The notes: generated from the letters alone by a model not told the origin. A DNA stretch of 64,000 nt from Flaviaesturariibacter aridisoli (GCF_004343705.1 NZ_SKFH01000011.1:62001-126000), one strand, 5' to 3'. Positions 1-8,220 are shown, counted from the stretch's first letter. Translations and numbers: made by a program.

Positions 1-1
1 C

Positions 2-586
2 ACGCTGTTTTTCGTAACGCCCTCCTACCCCACCCTGGGCTGGATCATCATGCTGGGCACCATCGGCCTGCTGGTGTTCATCCTTTCCTTTTTCCGTATC
101 CCTACACGCACGCATGCGGTGGGTGAAGACCTCATCGTAGCGCCCTGCGACGGCACGGTGGTGGTGATCGAGGAAGTGGAGGCCGACGAATATTTTTCGG
201 GCAAGCGCCTGCAGCTTTCCATCTTCATGAGCCCGCTCAACGTGCACGTAAACCGCAACCCTGTTGACGGCGAAGTGAAATACAGCCAGTACCACCCCGG
301 CAAGTTTCTTGTGGCCTGGCACCCGAAATCCTCTACGGAAAACGAGCGCCACAGCGTGGTGTATGACCTCGACGGAAAGGAAGTGCTGGTGAAGCAGATT
401 GCCGGCGCCCTCGCCAAGCGCATCGTCAACTACCTGAAGCCGGGCATGAACGTGAAGCAGGGCGATGAGATGGGCTTTATCAAGTTCGGCTCGCGCGTGG
501 ACCTGCTGCTGCCCCTAGGCACACAGATCGACGTGAAGATCAACCAGAAAGTAAAGGGTGGCGTGACCATCCTGGGCAAATGGTAA
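2..586 (+). CDS. psd: Phosphatidylserine decarboxylase, 5-prime truncated by window edge
   Basis: Converts phosphatidylserine to phosphatidylethanolamine at the inner membrane. The frame is open from base 2, so the N-terminus (perhaps 25 residues) lies outside the window; 194 residues are visible. A hydrophobic segment (GLLVFILSFF) is followed by the APCDGTV segment, MSPLNVHVNR, and KFGSRVDLLLP near the C-terminus. In the short PSD-A family the Gly-Ser of that last motif is the self-cleavage site that generates the pyruvoyl prosthetic group, so the enzyme should be processed into alpha and beta chains. The core looks intact. The stop TAA is at 584-586. Confidence 0.95.
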   Translation, partial: TLFFVTPSYPTLGWIIMLGTIGLLVFILSFFRIPTRTHAVGEDLIVAPCDGTVVVIEEVEADEYFSGKRLQLSIFMSPLNVHVNRNPVDGEVKYSQYHPGKFLVAWHPKSSTENERHSVVYDLDGKEVLVKQIAGALAKRIVNYLKPGMNVKQGDEMGFIKFGSRVDLLLPLGTQIDVKINQKVKGGVTILGKW

Positions 587-618
587 ATGAATTATCTTTA
601 AGGACTAATCATTCCGAT

Positions 619-786
619 ATGAAAAAATCAGCACTCGTCATTCTCGCCGGCCTCTTCGCCGTGGGCACCGTAACCGCCACGGCACTGAACACCGACAAGG
701 GTAAGAAAAAGAAGGCGCAGCACAGCTGCTGCCAGAAGATGAGCCCTGGCTGCCAGAAGTCGATGAAGACCTGCGCGAAGCCCTGA
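619..786 (+). CDS. Small secreted Cys/Lys-rich protein
   Basis: 55 residues. The ATG at 619 is preferred over an in-frame start at 580 because it begins with MKKS followed by a hydrophobic run (LVILAGLFAVGTVTATA), a clean signal peptide. The mature part is very basic (GKKKKA) and carries four cysteines, two adjacent, in a C-C then C then C arrangement with SPGC and KTC. No family is recognised; a small metal-binding or structural periplasmic peptide is conceivable. It is followed within 20 bases by a strong terminator, which supports a real short transcription unit. Confidence 0.6.
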   Translation: MKKSALVILAGLFAVGTVTATALNTDKGKKKKAQHSCCQKMSPGCQKSMKTCAKP

Positions 787-804
787 GCCCTTCCAAAAGC
801 TTGA

Positions 805-832
805 AGCCCCGGCGATGCCGGGGCTTTTTTTA
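805..832 (+). terminator. Rho-independent terminator between convergent genes
   Basis: Nine-base stem AGCCCCGGC / GCCGGGGCT with a GAT loop, followed by seven T. It ends the small secreted protein transcript and abuts the stop codon of the convergent regulator gene. Confidence 0.9.
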
Positions 833-1504
833 TGATTTCACTTCCGCGTCCGGCCTGCGGTTCCACGCAGGGCTGGGCAGGTTGTAGAGCATCGCCAGGT
901 CCTTTAGCTGAAACAGCGTTTTGATCCGGAGCTTTTCGAATATGCGGGACTTGTAGGTGCCCACGGTCGAGGGCTTGACGTTCAGTTTCTGGGCGATCCC
1001 GCTGACCGTTTCTCCCGAAAGCACGAGCGTTGCGATCTCGAACTCGCGGCGCGACAGCGCATCGAACGGACTGCCCGTCTCCGGCTGCCCGAGCTGACCG
1101 GCCATCGTTTCGATCATTTCCTGGCTCATGTAGGTTTTGCGCCCGAGCACCAGCTCAAAAGCACGCCGGATCTCCAGCAGGGAGGAAGACTTGGGCAGGT
1201 AGCTGCGCGCGCCGGCCTGCAGAAAGCGCCGGCCATATACCTTTTCAGGAAGCATCGAAAAGATCAGGATATAGGCCTGCGGGTAGCGGATGGACAGCAA
1301 CTCCACCAGCGCCACGCTGTCGGTCTCGCCGAGATGAATATCGAGGATGACCACATCGATGGGCTGGCGGCGCAGGATCTCCAGCGCAGCGTCGCCGTCG
1401 GCAGCTTCAAAAAACTGCAGCGATACGTCGAGCTCTTCCAGCAGTAACCGCAGGCCGTTGCGCATCACTGCGTGATCGTCAACAAGCAGAATGTTCTTTT
1501 GCAC
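830..1504 (-). CDS. NarL/FixJ-type response regulator
   Basis: Two-component transcription factor. The receiver domain has the acidic pair in LLVDDH, phosphoacceptor Asp in VVILDIHL and the conserved Lys in YLPKSS. The C-terminal LuxR-type helix-turn-helix begins at DALSRREFEIATLV and contains VKPSTVGTYKSRIFEKL. I place the start at the GTG at 1504, giving the family-typical MQKNILLVDDH; an in-frame GTG at 1531 would add nine residues. It is divergent from the PAS histidine kinase at 1718, its likely cognate partner. Target genes cannot be read from the sequence. Confidence 0.9.
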   Translation of the reverse strand: MQKNILLVDDHAVMRNGLRLLLEELDVSLQFFEAADGDAALEILRRQPIDVVILDIHLGETDSVALVELLSIRYPQAYILIFSMLPEKVYGRRFLQAGARSYLPKSSSLLEIRRAFELVLGRKTYMSQEMIETMAGQLGQPETGSPFDALSRREFEIATLVLSGETVSGIAQKLNVKPSTVGTYKSRIFEKLRIKTLFQLKDLAMLYNLPSPAWNRRPDAEVKS

Positions 1505-1717
1505 GGCGCGAATAAATGGGTTTTGAAGCACTTTATCTGTCTGTTTTTTTCCAAACGATTTGTAGCGCCCGGACTACAAATAATGATCCGCGATTTCCAA
1601 AAATTTGCCCAAAAACGTTGCGGCCGAGCTGGCGGTGCCGGACCATGGCGCAATCGGAAAAGCAGCCTAACTTTAGGAGAGCCAGCGGCCTTTTCTGCCT
1701 GACGTCCCGATCCAGCC

Positions 1718-2782
1718 ATGACTTTTTTCCCGGAAATATTCGCTGCTCTTCCCAACCCCTATCTCTTCATCGAAGCGGGACCAGACTTCCGCATCCTGGC
1801 CGCCAACGATGCCTACCTCGCGGTGTCGGGCCAGACCGACCGCATCATCGGGCAACCTCTCTTTTCCGTTTTTCCAGGAAACAGCGATGAAGGCGTTACC
1901 GGCGCCCGCAGCCTGCAGGCCTCCCTGGAGGCAGTGTTGCGGGAGCGGTCGCGCCAGGACCTGCCCCTGATCCGCTACGACACCCGGAGCGCCGGCGACA
2001 GCCCATTTACCGAACGCTACTGGCGGGTGCACAACCTCCCCGTCAGCAACAAGGACGGCGCCCTGCTCGGCATCCTTCACGGCGTGGAAGAAGTGACCAC
2101 GCAGGTGTTGCTGTACCGGCGGATGGCGCACCAGGACGACCGCAACCAGGAGCATATCCGTAATGCCGTACTCACTACCCAGGAAGTGGAGCGCATGGAG
2201 ATCAGCCAGGAGCTTCACGACAACGTAGGCCAGATCTTGCACACGGCACGGCTCTATCTGGAGAAAGCGCAGCTCGACCCGGAGCGCGGCGGCGGCTTTC
2301 TGCCGCTCGGGCATGAGCTGGTGGTCAAAGCGATCGGCGAAGTAAAAGAGTTGTCGCAAACCCTTTTGCACAGCACGCAAGACGAGAAAATGCTCACGGC
2401 ATCGCTCGAAGAGCTGCTTGCCAACGTGACCGACCTGAAAGAAATACAGGTAACGAAAACTTTCGACCTTCCTTCTGAAACGTTCATTGAATCAAAGGTG
2501 AAGACCACGGTACTCCGTATCCTGCAGGAGCAGCTGACCAACGTGATCCGGCATTCGGAGGCGCGCCACCTGCGCATCGGGCTGCATTTCAAGGACGGGC
2601 GTCTCCAGCTGACGGTGCAGGATGACGGGAAGGGATTTGATCCCGCGCACATGGTGCCCGGGTTCGGGATGCGCAGCATGAAGAGCCGCGTGGCTATGGT
2701 AGACGGCAGCCTCGACATCGACTCGCGCCCCGGCGACGGGTGTACCATCCGCGTTTCGATCCCGGCGCGGATACTGTCTTAG
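1718..2782 (+). CDS. Cytosolic PAS-domain sensor histidine kinase (HisKA_3 / NarX type)
   Basis: 354 residues, no membrane segment or signal peptide, so it probably senses an internal cue. A PAS fold covers about residues 8-125 (PNPYLFIEAGPDFRILAANDAY). The dimerisation/phosphoacceptor helix follows with His167 in QELHDNVGQIL. The ATPase domain shows an N box (EQLTNVIRHSEA, Asn275), DDGKGFD (302-308) and GFGMRSM (315-321). This HisKA_3 class pairs with LuxR-type regulators, matching the divergent regulator at 830-1504. Its last four bases overlap the convergent receiver gene. Confidence 0.92.
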   Translation: MTFFPEIFAALPNPYLFIEAGPDFRILAANDAYLAVSGQTDRIIGQPLFSVFPGNSDEGVTGARSLQASLEAVLRERSRQDLPLIRYDTRSAGDSPFTERYWRVHNLPVSNKDGALLGILHGVEEVTTQVLLYRRMAHQDDRNQEHIRNAVLTTQEVERMEISQELHDNVGQILHTARLYLEKAQLDPERGGGFLPLGHELVVKAIGEVKELSQTLLHSTQDEKMLTASLEELLANVTDLKEIQVTKTFDLPSETFIESKVKTTVLRILQEQLTNVIRHSEARHLRIGLHFKDGRLQLTVQDDGKGFDPAHMVPGFGMRSMKSRVAMVDGSLDIDSRPGDGCTIRVSIPARILS

Positions 2783-3195
2783 GCCGGCAGGCGGGCATTC
2801 ACCGTGTCGATCATATCGCGGATGATGCGCACGCTTTCCTGCAGCGTATTGGGCTTTGAATAAAATCCCGTCGCGCCATTTTCAAGGCAGGTGCGGATGT
2901 CTTCCGAAAACGACGACGTGCTGAAGATCATCACGGGTGTTTGCTCCCAGCCGGGAAGCTCGCGCACGCGGCACAGAACTTCTACGCCGCCCATGCGCCG
3001 CATCTGCATATCGCAAATGACCGCAACGCTTTGCGCCGCGGCCGGACCGAGCCCGCGGATGTAGTTCAATAAAGGTTCGCCGTCGTCGAACTGGAGCAGG
3101 GTATGGCAGCCGCATTGCCTCAATCCGTCTTCAAATAACCAACGGTCGTCAGCATCGTCATCCGCATGCAGGATATGCAGGTTTCGTTCTTTCAT
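2779..3195 (-). CDS. Stand-alone receiver domain protein (CheY/Rcp1-like)
   Basis: 138 residues made only of a receiver domain: acidic patch ADDDADD (11-17), phosphoacceptor Asp62 in VICDMQM, Thr/Ser in FSTSS and Lys114 in YSKPN. With no output domain it is likely a phosphorelay intermediate or acts by protein contact. Proteins of this form in Bacteroidota often accompany PAS or GAF kinases; here it converges with one, overlapping four bases at the 3-prime end, so it is not in that operon. Confidence 0.9.
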   Translation of the reverse strand: MKERNLHILHADDDADDRWLFEDGLRQCGCHTLLQFDDGEPLLNYIRGLGPAAAQSVAVICDMQMRRMGGVEVLCRVRELPGWEQTPVMIFSTSSFSEDIRTCLENGATGFYSKPNTLQESVRIIRDMIDTVNARLPA

Positions 3196-3295
3196 CGCAG
3201 ACCCATAAAGGTAGCCCAGCCGGATGGGGTGTAGGCTTCCGGGGCCTTTCGGGGCGCTAAATGTAGCCAGCCGGCTACAGGGCGGCCGCCGCGCC

Positions 3296-4000
3296 TCAGA
3301 GAAACGCCAGCAGCTGCTTCAGTGCCGTCACGGTGTAGGTAGGCGCAAAGGCCTGCGCCGCCCCGTTGAAGTTTACGTGCACGCCGTCCATCCCCACGCC
3401 GCGCGCGCCGGCGATGTCTACCTCGAGGCTGTCTCCGATCATCAGACTGTCAGCGGCCGTGGCGCCGGCCTTTTCAAGGGCATAGTGGTAGATCTCCGGC
3501 TGGGGCTTAAGGCTGTTGCTACCTTCCGAGGTAACGATATGCTGGAAAAAAGTATCAAGGCCCGACACGCGGAGCTTCGCGTGCTGGATCTGCTCGAAGC
3601 CGTTGGTGATCATGTGCATGCCGTAACCTTTTTCCTGCAGGCAGGTAAGCACTTCTTTGGTGTCGGGGAAGATAAGTGTGCGCGTGGGCAGCAGTTGCAG
3701 GAACAACTCGCTGAGCTGCCGGCTGAGGGCTTCGTCGGCGATCTTGAAATCGAGCAGCGTCAGCCACATACGCTTTAGGCGCAGCTCTTCCTGCCGGATG
3801 TAGCCTTTGCGGTAGCGTTCCCACAGCTTGTCGTTGTGCGCGATGTATGTATCGTAAAAAGCGTCGAAGTCGGCGATGCCGCGCTCCGGCAGCTTCAGGT
3901 CGAGGTGCAGCTGCTGCAGGGTGGCGCGCGCATTGGCGTCGAAGTCCCACAGGGTATGATCGAGGTCGAAGAACAGGTGCCGGTATTTGCGTTGGGGCAT
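3296..4000 (-). CDS. yjjG: YjjG-family HAD pyrimidine 5-prime-nucleotidase
   Basis: 234 residues. HAD motif I is FDLDHTLWDFD (Asp12 nucleophile, Asp14), the family-typical form of YjjG noncanonical pyrimidine nucleotidases. Motif II Thr/Ser lies in MITNGFEQIQ, motif III Lys in SLKPQPEIYHYAL, and motif IV in IGDSLEVDIAGARGVGMDGV. YjjG enzymes dephosphorylate damaged nucleotides such as halogenated or oxidised dUMP/dTMP, a house-cleaning role. The gene is divergent from the SDR at 4035, with only 34 bases between start codons. Confidence 0.88.
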   Translation of the reverse strand: MPQRKYRHLFFDLDHTLWDFDANARATLQQLHLDLKLPERGIADFDAFYDTYIAHNDKLWERYRKGYIRQEELRLKRMWLTLLDFKIADEALSRQLSELFLQLLPTRTLIFPDTKEVLTCLQEKGYGMHMITNGFEQIQHAKLRVSGLDTFFQHIVTSEGSNSLKPQPEIYHYALEKAGATAADSLMIGDSLEVDIAGARGVGMDGVHVNFNGAAQAFAPTYTVTALKQLLAFL

Positions 4001-4004
4001 GAAT

Positions 4005-4012
4005 TAGCTTTG
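4005..4012 (+). promoter_or_regulatory. Bacteroidota -7 promoter box for SDR gene
   Basis: TAGCTTTG fits the TAnnTTTG -7 box of the Bacteroidota primary sigma factor and lies 23 bases before the ATG at 4035. No convincing TTTG -33 box is present at 19-21 bases upstream. Confidence 0.5.
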
Positions 4013-4034
4013 CGTGAACCAACAAAAGTACCGA

Positions 4035-4736
4035 ATGAACGTCGTCATCACCGGGGCTTCCCGCGGCATCGGGAAAGCCATCGCCGAACAATTCGCCGCG
4101 CATGGCCACCACCTGTTTCTCAATGCCCGAACCGAGTCAACACTGCTCGCCACCGCCGAGGAGCTGCGCACACGCTTCCCCGCCGTGCGGGTGGAAGCGA
4201 TGGCAGCCGACCTTTCCGATAAAGCATCCGCGCGTCTTTTCGGAGAATGGGCCGTTGGCGCCGCGGGCACCATCGACGTGCTGGTCAACAACACCGGCAC
4301 CTTTACACCGGGTGGTATTTCTACGGAAGCCGATGGCGCCCTCGAGCACATGCTCGGCACCAACCTTTTCAGCGCCTACCACGTTACACGTGCTGTGCTG
4401 CCGCACATGATGGCGGCGAAAAGCGGTCACATCTTTACCATCTGCTCCATCGCATCGCTGCAGGCTTATCCCAATGGCGGCGCCTACAGCATTTCCAAGT
4501 TCGCCCTGCTCGGGTTCAACCGCAACCTGCGCGAGGAACTCAAGCCCCACGGCATCAAAGTCACGTCGGTGCTGCCCGGCGCGGTGTACACCGATTCCTG
4601 GAACGGCTCCGGTGTTTCCGAAGACCGCATCATGAAGCCCGAAGACATTGCGCAGCTGATTTACACCGCGAGCCAGCTCTCGTATGCAGCGACGGTGGAG
4701 GAGATCGTCGTGCGGCCGCAGCTAGGGGACCTGTAG
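4035..4736 (+). CDS. SDR family NAD(P)-dependent oxidoreductase
   Basis: Classical short-chain dehydrogenase: VVITGASRGIG cofactor loop at the N-terminus, NNTG motif, a Ser about 13 residues before the catalytic YSISK, and PGAVYT after it. I start at the ATG at 4035 because it lies 4 residues before the first beta strand and downstream of a -7 box; an in-frame GTG at 4014 lies in the promoter. Substrate unknown; the sequence resembles the FabG/3-ketoacyl reductase-like group. Its stop codon directly abuts a CCCCC/GGGGG palindrome (4736-4769). Confidence 0.88.
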   Translation: MNVVITGASRGIGKAIAEQFAAHGHHLFLNARTESTLLATAEELRTRFPAVRVEAMAADLSDKASARLFGEWAVGAAGTIDVLVNNTGTFTPGGISTEADGALEHMLGTNLFSAYHVTRAVLPHMMAAKSGHIFTICSIASLQAYPNGGAYSISKFALLGFNRNLREELKPHGIKVTSVLPGAVYTDSWNGSGVSEDRIMKPEDIAQLIYTASQLSYAATVEEIVVRPQLGDL

Positions 4737-4769
4737 CCCCCTGTCCCCCGAAGGGGGCAATTAGGTCGA
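4736..4769. repeat. CCCCC/GGGGG palindromic repeat, copy 1
   Basis: A 34-base unit with palindrome CCCCC-GAA-GGGGG, starting at the last base of the SDR stop codon. It matches 14834-14867 (inside metH) at 32 of 34 positions, and a related unit lies at 4855-4887. Confidence 0.8.
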
Positions 4770-4817
4770 AGGTTCCTTACGACGACAAGCCTACTTTTAA
4801 TCATTGCTTCATTAAGG

Positions 4818-4850
4818 AAAAGCCCGGATCGCTTTGCGATCCGGGCTTTT
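4818..4850. terminator. Bidirectional terminator
   Basis: A perfect 15-base stem (AAAAGCCCGGATCGC) with a TTT loop, A-rich on one side and T-rich on the other, between convergent genes. It can serve both the SDR and the response regulator, whose stop codon overlaps its edge. Confidence 0.88.
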
Positions 4851-5589
4851 AATAAGCCTCCCCTTCGGGGAGGTTTAAGGGGGCTTCCGCGTATTTATAC
4901 CCGACGCCTCTTACTGAGTGGAAATACTTCGGGTTGCGGGAATCTTCTTCAAAATACTTGCGGAAGTTCAGGATAAAGTTGTCGATGGTGCGGGTGGTCG
5001 GGTAAACGTTGTAACCCCACACCGACTGCAGGATTTTTTCGCGCGGGACCACTTCGTTCTTGTTTTCGATGAGCAGCTTCAGCAGCATCGTCTCTTTTTT
5101 ACTGAGCTCGATGCGGGCACCGCCGCTGGTGACGGCCTCCTGCGCTTTAAAGTTGACCGTGTGGCCGCCGAAGCTGTAGGTGTCGCCCACGGTGGTCTTT
5201 TCCTTGATGCGCTGGCTTTTGCTGATCAGTTTGCGTACGCGCAGCACCAGCTCCTCGAGGTTGAACGGTTTGGTGAGGTAGTCGTCGGCGCCGCGCTTGA
5301 GGCCTTTCACACGGTCTTCGCTGCTGTTGCGGGCGCTGAGGATGAGGATGGGCACTTCGTCGTTGCTGAGGCGGATGTTCTGCGTCACGGCAAAACCGTC
5401 CACCTCGGGGATCATGATGTCCATGATGATGAGATCGAAATACTCCTCCTGCACGGCCTTCAGGGCGGCGATGCCGTCGTAGGCCGAAGTGACTTCGTAG
5501 CCTTCCAGCTCCAGGTTGAGCCGGAGCGTCTCGTGCAGGTTTTCTTCGTCTTCCACCACCAGGATAGAAGGTTTGGCAGGGGTGCTCAT
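4849..5589 (-). CDS. OmpR/PhoB-type response regulator with repeat-derived tail
   Basis: 246 residues. Receiver domain: ILVVEDEE (Asp14), phosphoacceptor Asp57 in LIIMDIMIPEVDG, Lys in DDYLTKPF. The C-terminal winged helix contains ELSKKETMLLKLL and RTIDNFILNFRKYFE, ending in GVGYKY. It belongs with the kinase 8 bases upstream (RprXY-like arrangement). After GVGYKY the last dozen residues (AEAPLNLPEGEAY) are encoded by a palindromic repeat at 4855-4887 rather than by recognisable domain sequence, so the tail looks acquired. Confidence 0.93.
   Translation of the reverse strand: MSTPAKPSILVVEDEENLHETLRLNLELEGYEVTSAYDGIAALKAVQEEYFDLIIMDIMIPEVDGFAVTQNIRLSNDEVPILILSARNSSEDRVKGLKRGADDYLTKPFNLEELVLRVRKLISKSQRIKEKTTVGDTYSFGGHTVNFKAQEAVTSGGARIELSKKETMLLKLLIENKNEVVPREKILQSVWGYNVYPTTRTIDNFILNFRKYFEEDSRNPKYFHSVRGVGYKYAEAPLNLPEGEAY
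4855..4887. repeat. CCCC/GGGG palindromic repeat inside a coding 3-prime end
   Basis: CCTCCCC-TTC-GGGGAGG palindrome followed by TTTAAGGGGG. It forms the last codons of the response regulator (translated APLNLPEGEA) and is related to the copies at 4736 and 14834. Confidence 0.7.
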
Positions 5590-5597
5590 ATGTACGC

Positions 5598-6581
5598 TCA
5601 GGGTTTTTTAAACCGTACCGTAAAGGTAGCCCCCTGCGGCTCATTGTCGCTGAGGGTAATGCCGGCATCGTGCGCGCGGGCAATGCGGCTGCAAATGTAC
5701 AGCCCCAGGCCGGTGCCTTTGGCGCGGCGCGTCTGCTCGTTGCCAACCCGGTAAAACTTTTCAAACACCCGCTTCTTTTCAGCGTCGGGGATGCCGGGGC
5801 CTTCGTCGGACACCTGGAAGACCACCTGCCCCCGATCGGTGCCGAGGCTGCAGGAGAAGCAGGCATCCCGCGCATACTTGGCGGCATTTTCCAGCAGGTT
5901 GCTCACCAGCAGGCGGAGCAACAGCGGGTCCCCGGTAACGGTAACGCCTTCAGGCACCGTGGAGTTGACGCAGCGCTCTGGGTTGCGGCGGCGCACCTCG
6001 TCGAGCACACTGCGCACAATGCCGGAAAGATCCACGTCTTCGCGCGTGGGATGATAGGCGGCATCGTCGAGCTGCGAGCTGAGAAGCACGTTGTTGATGA
6101 GGGTGTCGAGGCGCATCGTTTCTTCGAGTGATGCCTGCAGCAGGCGGCGTTGTGTGTCTTCGGGCAGCTGGCGCCGCTGGAGTGTTTCGAGGTTGAGGCG
6201 CGCCACCGACAGCGGTGTTTTCAGCTCGTGGGTGATGGCCATCACGAAATTCTGTTGCTGCCGCTGCACCTGGAACTGCCGGCGCACGAGCCGGTAGATA
6301 TACGCCGCGCCGAAGAGGATCAGCGCGAGGAACGTAACGCCTTCATACACATACTTGCGGGTATTGCGCTCATACTGTGCCTGGAGCGCGCGGCCTACGG
6401 CGGCGCCCTGCTCCGACTCGCCGATCAGCGGCGCCGAAGCCCAGATCTTGAGGTCGTAGATCTCCTTGTTCTGCCGCTCCAGCGACAGCAGCCACCATAC
6501 CAGCGCCGCGATGATGTAAAACAGGAGCACCCAGAATACGATGGTCACCAGGCGGGTCTGAGGTCTGTTAGCGGCGGCCAT
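5598..6581 (-). CDS. Membrane sensor histidine kinase
   Basis: 327 residues. Two membrane helices (about 13-33 and 81-97) flank a short periplasmic sensor of about 45 residues. The HisKA helix has His118 in ITHELKTPLSVARL; the ATPase domain shows NLLENAAKYA, DEGPGIP, EKFYR and GTGLGLYI. It is followed 8 bases later by its OmpR-type regulator, so the two form a cognate pair. Upstream, gldH ends one base before this start, suggesting one transcript with gldH. Confidence 0.93.
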   Translation of the reverse strand: MAAANRPQTRLVTIVFWVLLFYIIAALVWWLLSLERQNKEIYDLKIWASAPLIGESEQGAAVGRALQAQYERNTRKYVYEGVTFLALILFGAAYIYRLVRRQFQVQRQQQNFVMAITHELKTPLSVARLNLETLQRRQLPEDTQRRLLQASLEETMRLDTLINNVLLSSQLDDAAYHPTREDVDLSGIVRSVLDEVRRRNPERCVNSTVPEGVTVTGDPLLLRLLVSNLLENAAKYARDACFSCSLGTDRGQVVFQVSDEGPGIPDAEKKRVFEKFYRVGNEQTRRAKGTGLGLYICSRIARAHDAGITLSDNEPQGATFTVRFKKP

Positions 6582-6582
6582 A

Positions 6583-7059
6583 TCAGCGTTGCTTTTTCTC
6601 GATCCGCAGGCCTACGTTCAGCACCTGCTCCAGCGGATCCTCGCGCATCAGCTGCTCGATGGAGAAGGTGTACGTGCCCGCTTTGTGAAAACGGAAGTCC
6701 TGGTCCAGCGGTGTCAGCGCAATGCGGTGCTCGTAGATGTCGTCCATGCCGCTGCCGAGCCAGCCCTTCTCGGGGTTGGCCAGCGGCAGTTCGTACTGCA
6801 CGCGCGTGGCTTGCCCGTCGGGAGCCAGCGTAGCGAGCCCCACCCAGATGTTGTTGTAGTGGTAGCGGGCCGAATGGCGCAGCAGCACATAAATATTGTA
6901 GGAAGCCGTCGTGTCTTTAATGGCAAAGCGGAACGAAGGCTTCGTGCTGCTCTTCCAGGCCTGCCCCTTGATGGACACCGTCTGTTCGTACAGGTCGATG
7001 CTGTCGCAGCCGGCGAGCGCCATCAGGGACAAAAAAACGATCGTGAAAAATTTAGTCAT
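6583..7059 (-). CDS. gldH: Gliding motility lipoprotein GldH
   Basis: 158 residues; signal peptide with lipobox ALAGC (Cys18). The mature part shows GldH hallmarks: YEQTVSIKGQAWKSSTKPSF, RHSARYHYNNIWV and the IEQLMREDPL C-terminus. In Flavobacterium GldH is needed for gliding and type IX secretion; in many non-gliding relatives it is kept for secretion. It sits between yicC and a two-component system on the same strand, with the kinase starting one base after its stop. Confidence 0.88.
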   Translation of the reverse strand: MTKFFTIVFLSLMALAGCDSIDLYEQTVSIKGQAWKSSTKPSFRFAIKDTTASYNIYVLLRHSARYHYNNIWVGLATLAPDGQATRVQYELPLANPEKGWLGSGMDDIYEHRIALTPLDQDFRFHKAGTYTFSIEQLMREDPLEQVLNVGLRIEKKQR

Positions 7060-7083
7060 AATAAGCTCTGTGAATCCTTACTT

Positions 7084-7119
7084 ACATCAGACATCCGAGA
7101 TCAGACATCCGATATCCTA
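7084..7119. repeat. Iterated-word locus at yicC 3-prime end
   Basis: The words CAGACATCCGA and GATCAGACATCCGATATCC repeat with small changes directly after the yicC stop codon, and include that codon at 7117-7119. One of a class of word-repeat loci in this window. Confidence 0.6.
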
Positions 7120-7992
7120 CAATACATTCAATACCTGCTCCTTCGCTTTTTCGAGTTCGTCTTTCATCTGCACCACGCACTTCTGGATGGTGTGGTCGTA
7201 GGCCTTGGAGCCGGTAGTGTTGATCTCGCGGCCGATCTCCTGGAGGATGAAGGAAAGCTTCTTGCCCTTGTTGGAATCTTCCTCGTTGAGCACCTGGGTA
7301 AAATATTCGAGGTGGTTGTTGAGTCGCACCTGCTCTTCGCTGATGTCGATCTTCTCGATGTAGTAGATCAGCTCCTGCTCGAGGCGGTTGGCGTCGTAGT
7401 TCTCTTTGCCTACGTGTTCTTCCAGCAGGCGGGTAATGCCTTCGCGGATCTTTTGCTGGCGCAGCGGCTCGAGGCTGGCCACCTGCTCCTGCTGCGCGGC
7501 GATGTTGCGGATGCGCAACTCCAGGTCCTGGCGCAGGGAGCGGCCTTCATCGGTGCGGTGGCGGTTGAGGTCTTCGATGGCGGCCTGCAGCGCTGCCTCG
7601 AATTGCTGCCACTCGGCATCGGTAAGCGTTTCGCTCGAAGGCGTGATCACTTCGGGCAGCTTGATGATGGTGGCCAGCAGGTCGCCGGTTTCGAGGTGCA
7701 ACTCATCGGCCAGTGTACGCAGCGACTGGTGGTACGCTTTGACGAGGTCGGTGTTGATGGTGATGGGCTTTGCGCTCCCGGTTTCCTTGAGGCTGATGCC
7801 GCAGTCTACCGTGCCGCGCACGAGTCCTTCGGAAAGAACCTTGCGGATGTTGAACTCAAACGGCTTGAGGAAGGCCGGCATCTTCAGTTGCAATTCGAAT
7901 TGCTTTCCATTGAGCGATTTGATATCGATCAGGAAGGTCTTGTCGCCCACGGCCCGCTCCGCTCTTCCGAAGCCTGTCATTGATTTCAGCAT
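7117..7992 (-). CDS. yicC: YicC family endoribonuclease
   Basis: 291 residues, full length. Starts MLKSMTGFGRA and ends with the DUF1732 region (SFILQEIGREINTTGSKAYD), both diagnostic of YicC. YicC proteins are metal-dependent endoribonucleases linked in E. coli to small RNA turnover and stationary-phase survival. The start is preceded on the minus strand by a TACCTTTA box at 8014-8021, giving a short leader. Likely co-transcribed with gldH and the two-component system downstream. Confidence 0.92.
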   Translation of the reverse strand: MLKSMTGFGRAERAVGDKTFLIDIKSLNGKQFELQLKMPAFLKPFEFNIRKVLSEGLVRGTVDCGISLKETGSAKPITINTDLVKAYHQSLRTLADELHLETGDLLATIIKLPEVITPSSETLTDAEWQQFEAALQAAIEDLNRHRTDEGRSLRQDLELRIRNIAAQQEQVASLEPLRQQKIREGITRLLEEHVGKENYDANRLEQELIYYIEKIDISEEQVRLNNHLEYFTQVLNEEDSNKGKKLSFILQEIGREINTTGSKAYDHTIQKCVVQMKDELEKAKEQVLNVL

Positions 7993-8025
7993 GCACCAAA
8001 TTGTTTATAGAGGTAAAGGTAGAAA

Positions 8026-8055
8026 TAAAAAGTCCCGACGAGATCGCCGGGACTA
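8026..8055 (-). terminator. Minus-strand terminator upstream of yicC
   Basis: Stem AGTCCCG-CG / CG-CGGGACT, followed on the minus strand by TTTTTATTT. No minus-strand gene lies upstream of it, so it either insulates yicC or ends a small RNA from the AT-rich gap to its right. Confidence 0.75.
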
Positions 8056-8078
8056 ATATTGGGTTGGGTTAGTAAGTC

Positions 8079-8095
8079 AGGAAATAAAATTTCCT
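8079..8095. repeat. Perfect palindrome in AT-rich gap
   Basis: AGGAAAT-AAA-ATTTCCT, seven-base arms and a three-base loop, in the divergent region between yicC and lpxD. It could be an operator or a hairpin of a small RNA. Confidence 0.5.
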
Positions 8096-8220
8096 ACCAC
8101 AATATTAAAAAGTTTTTCCGCTAATAGAAAAAAAATATGCACAATTTTATTCACATTTTTTTGTCGTTGTAGTAGAACGACGATAACGCAATCGCATCCG
8201 CGCAGCCGAAAGCTACACCC

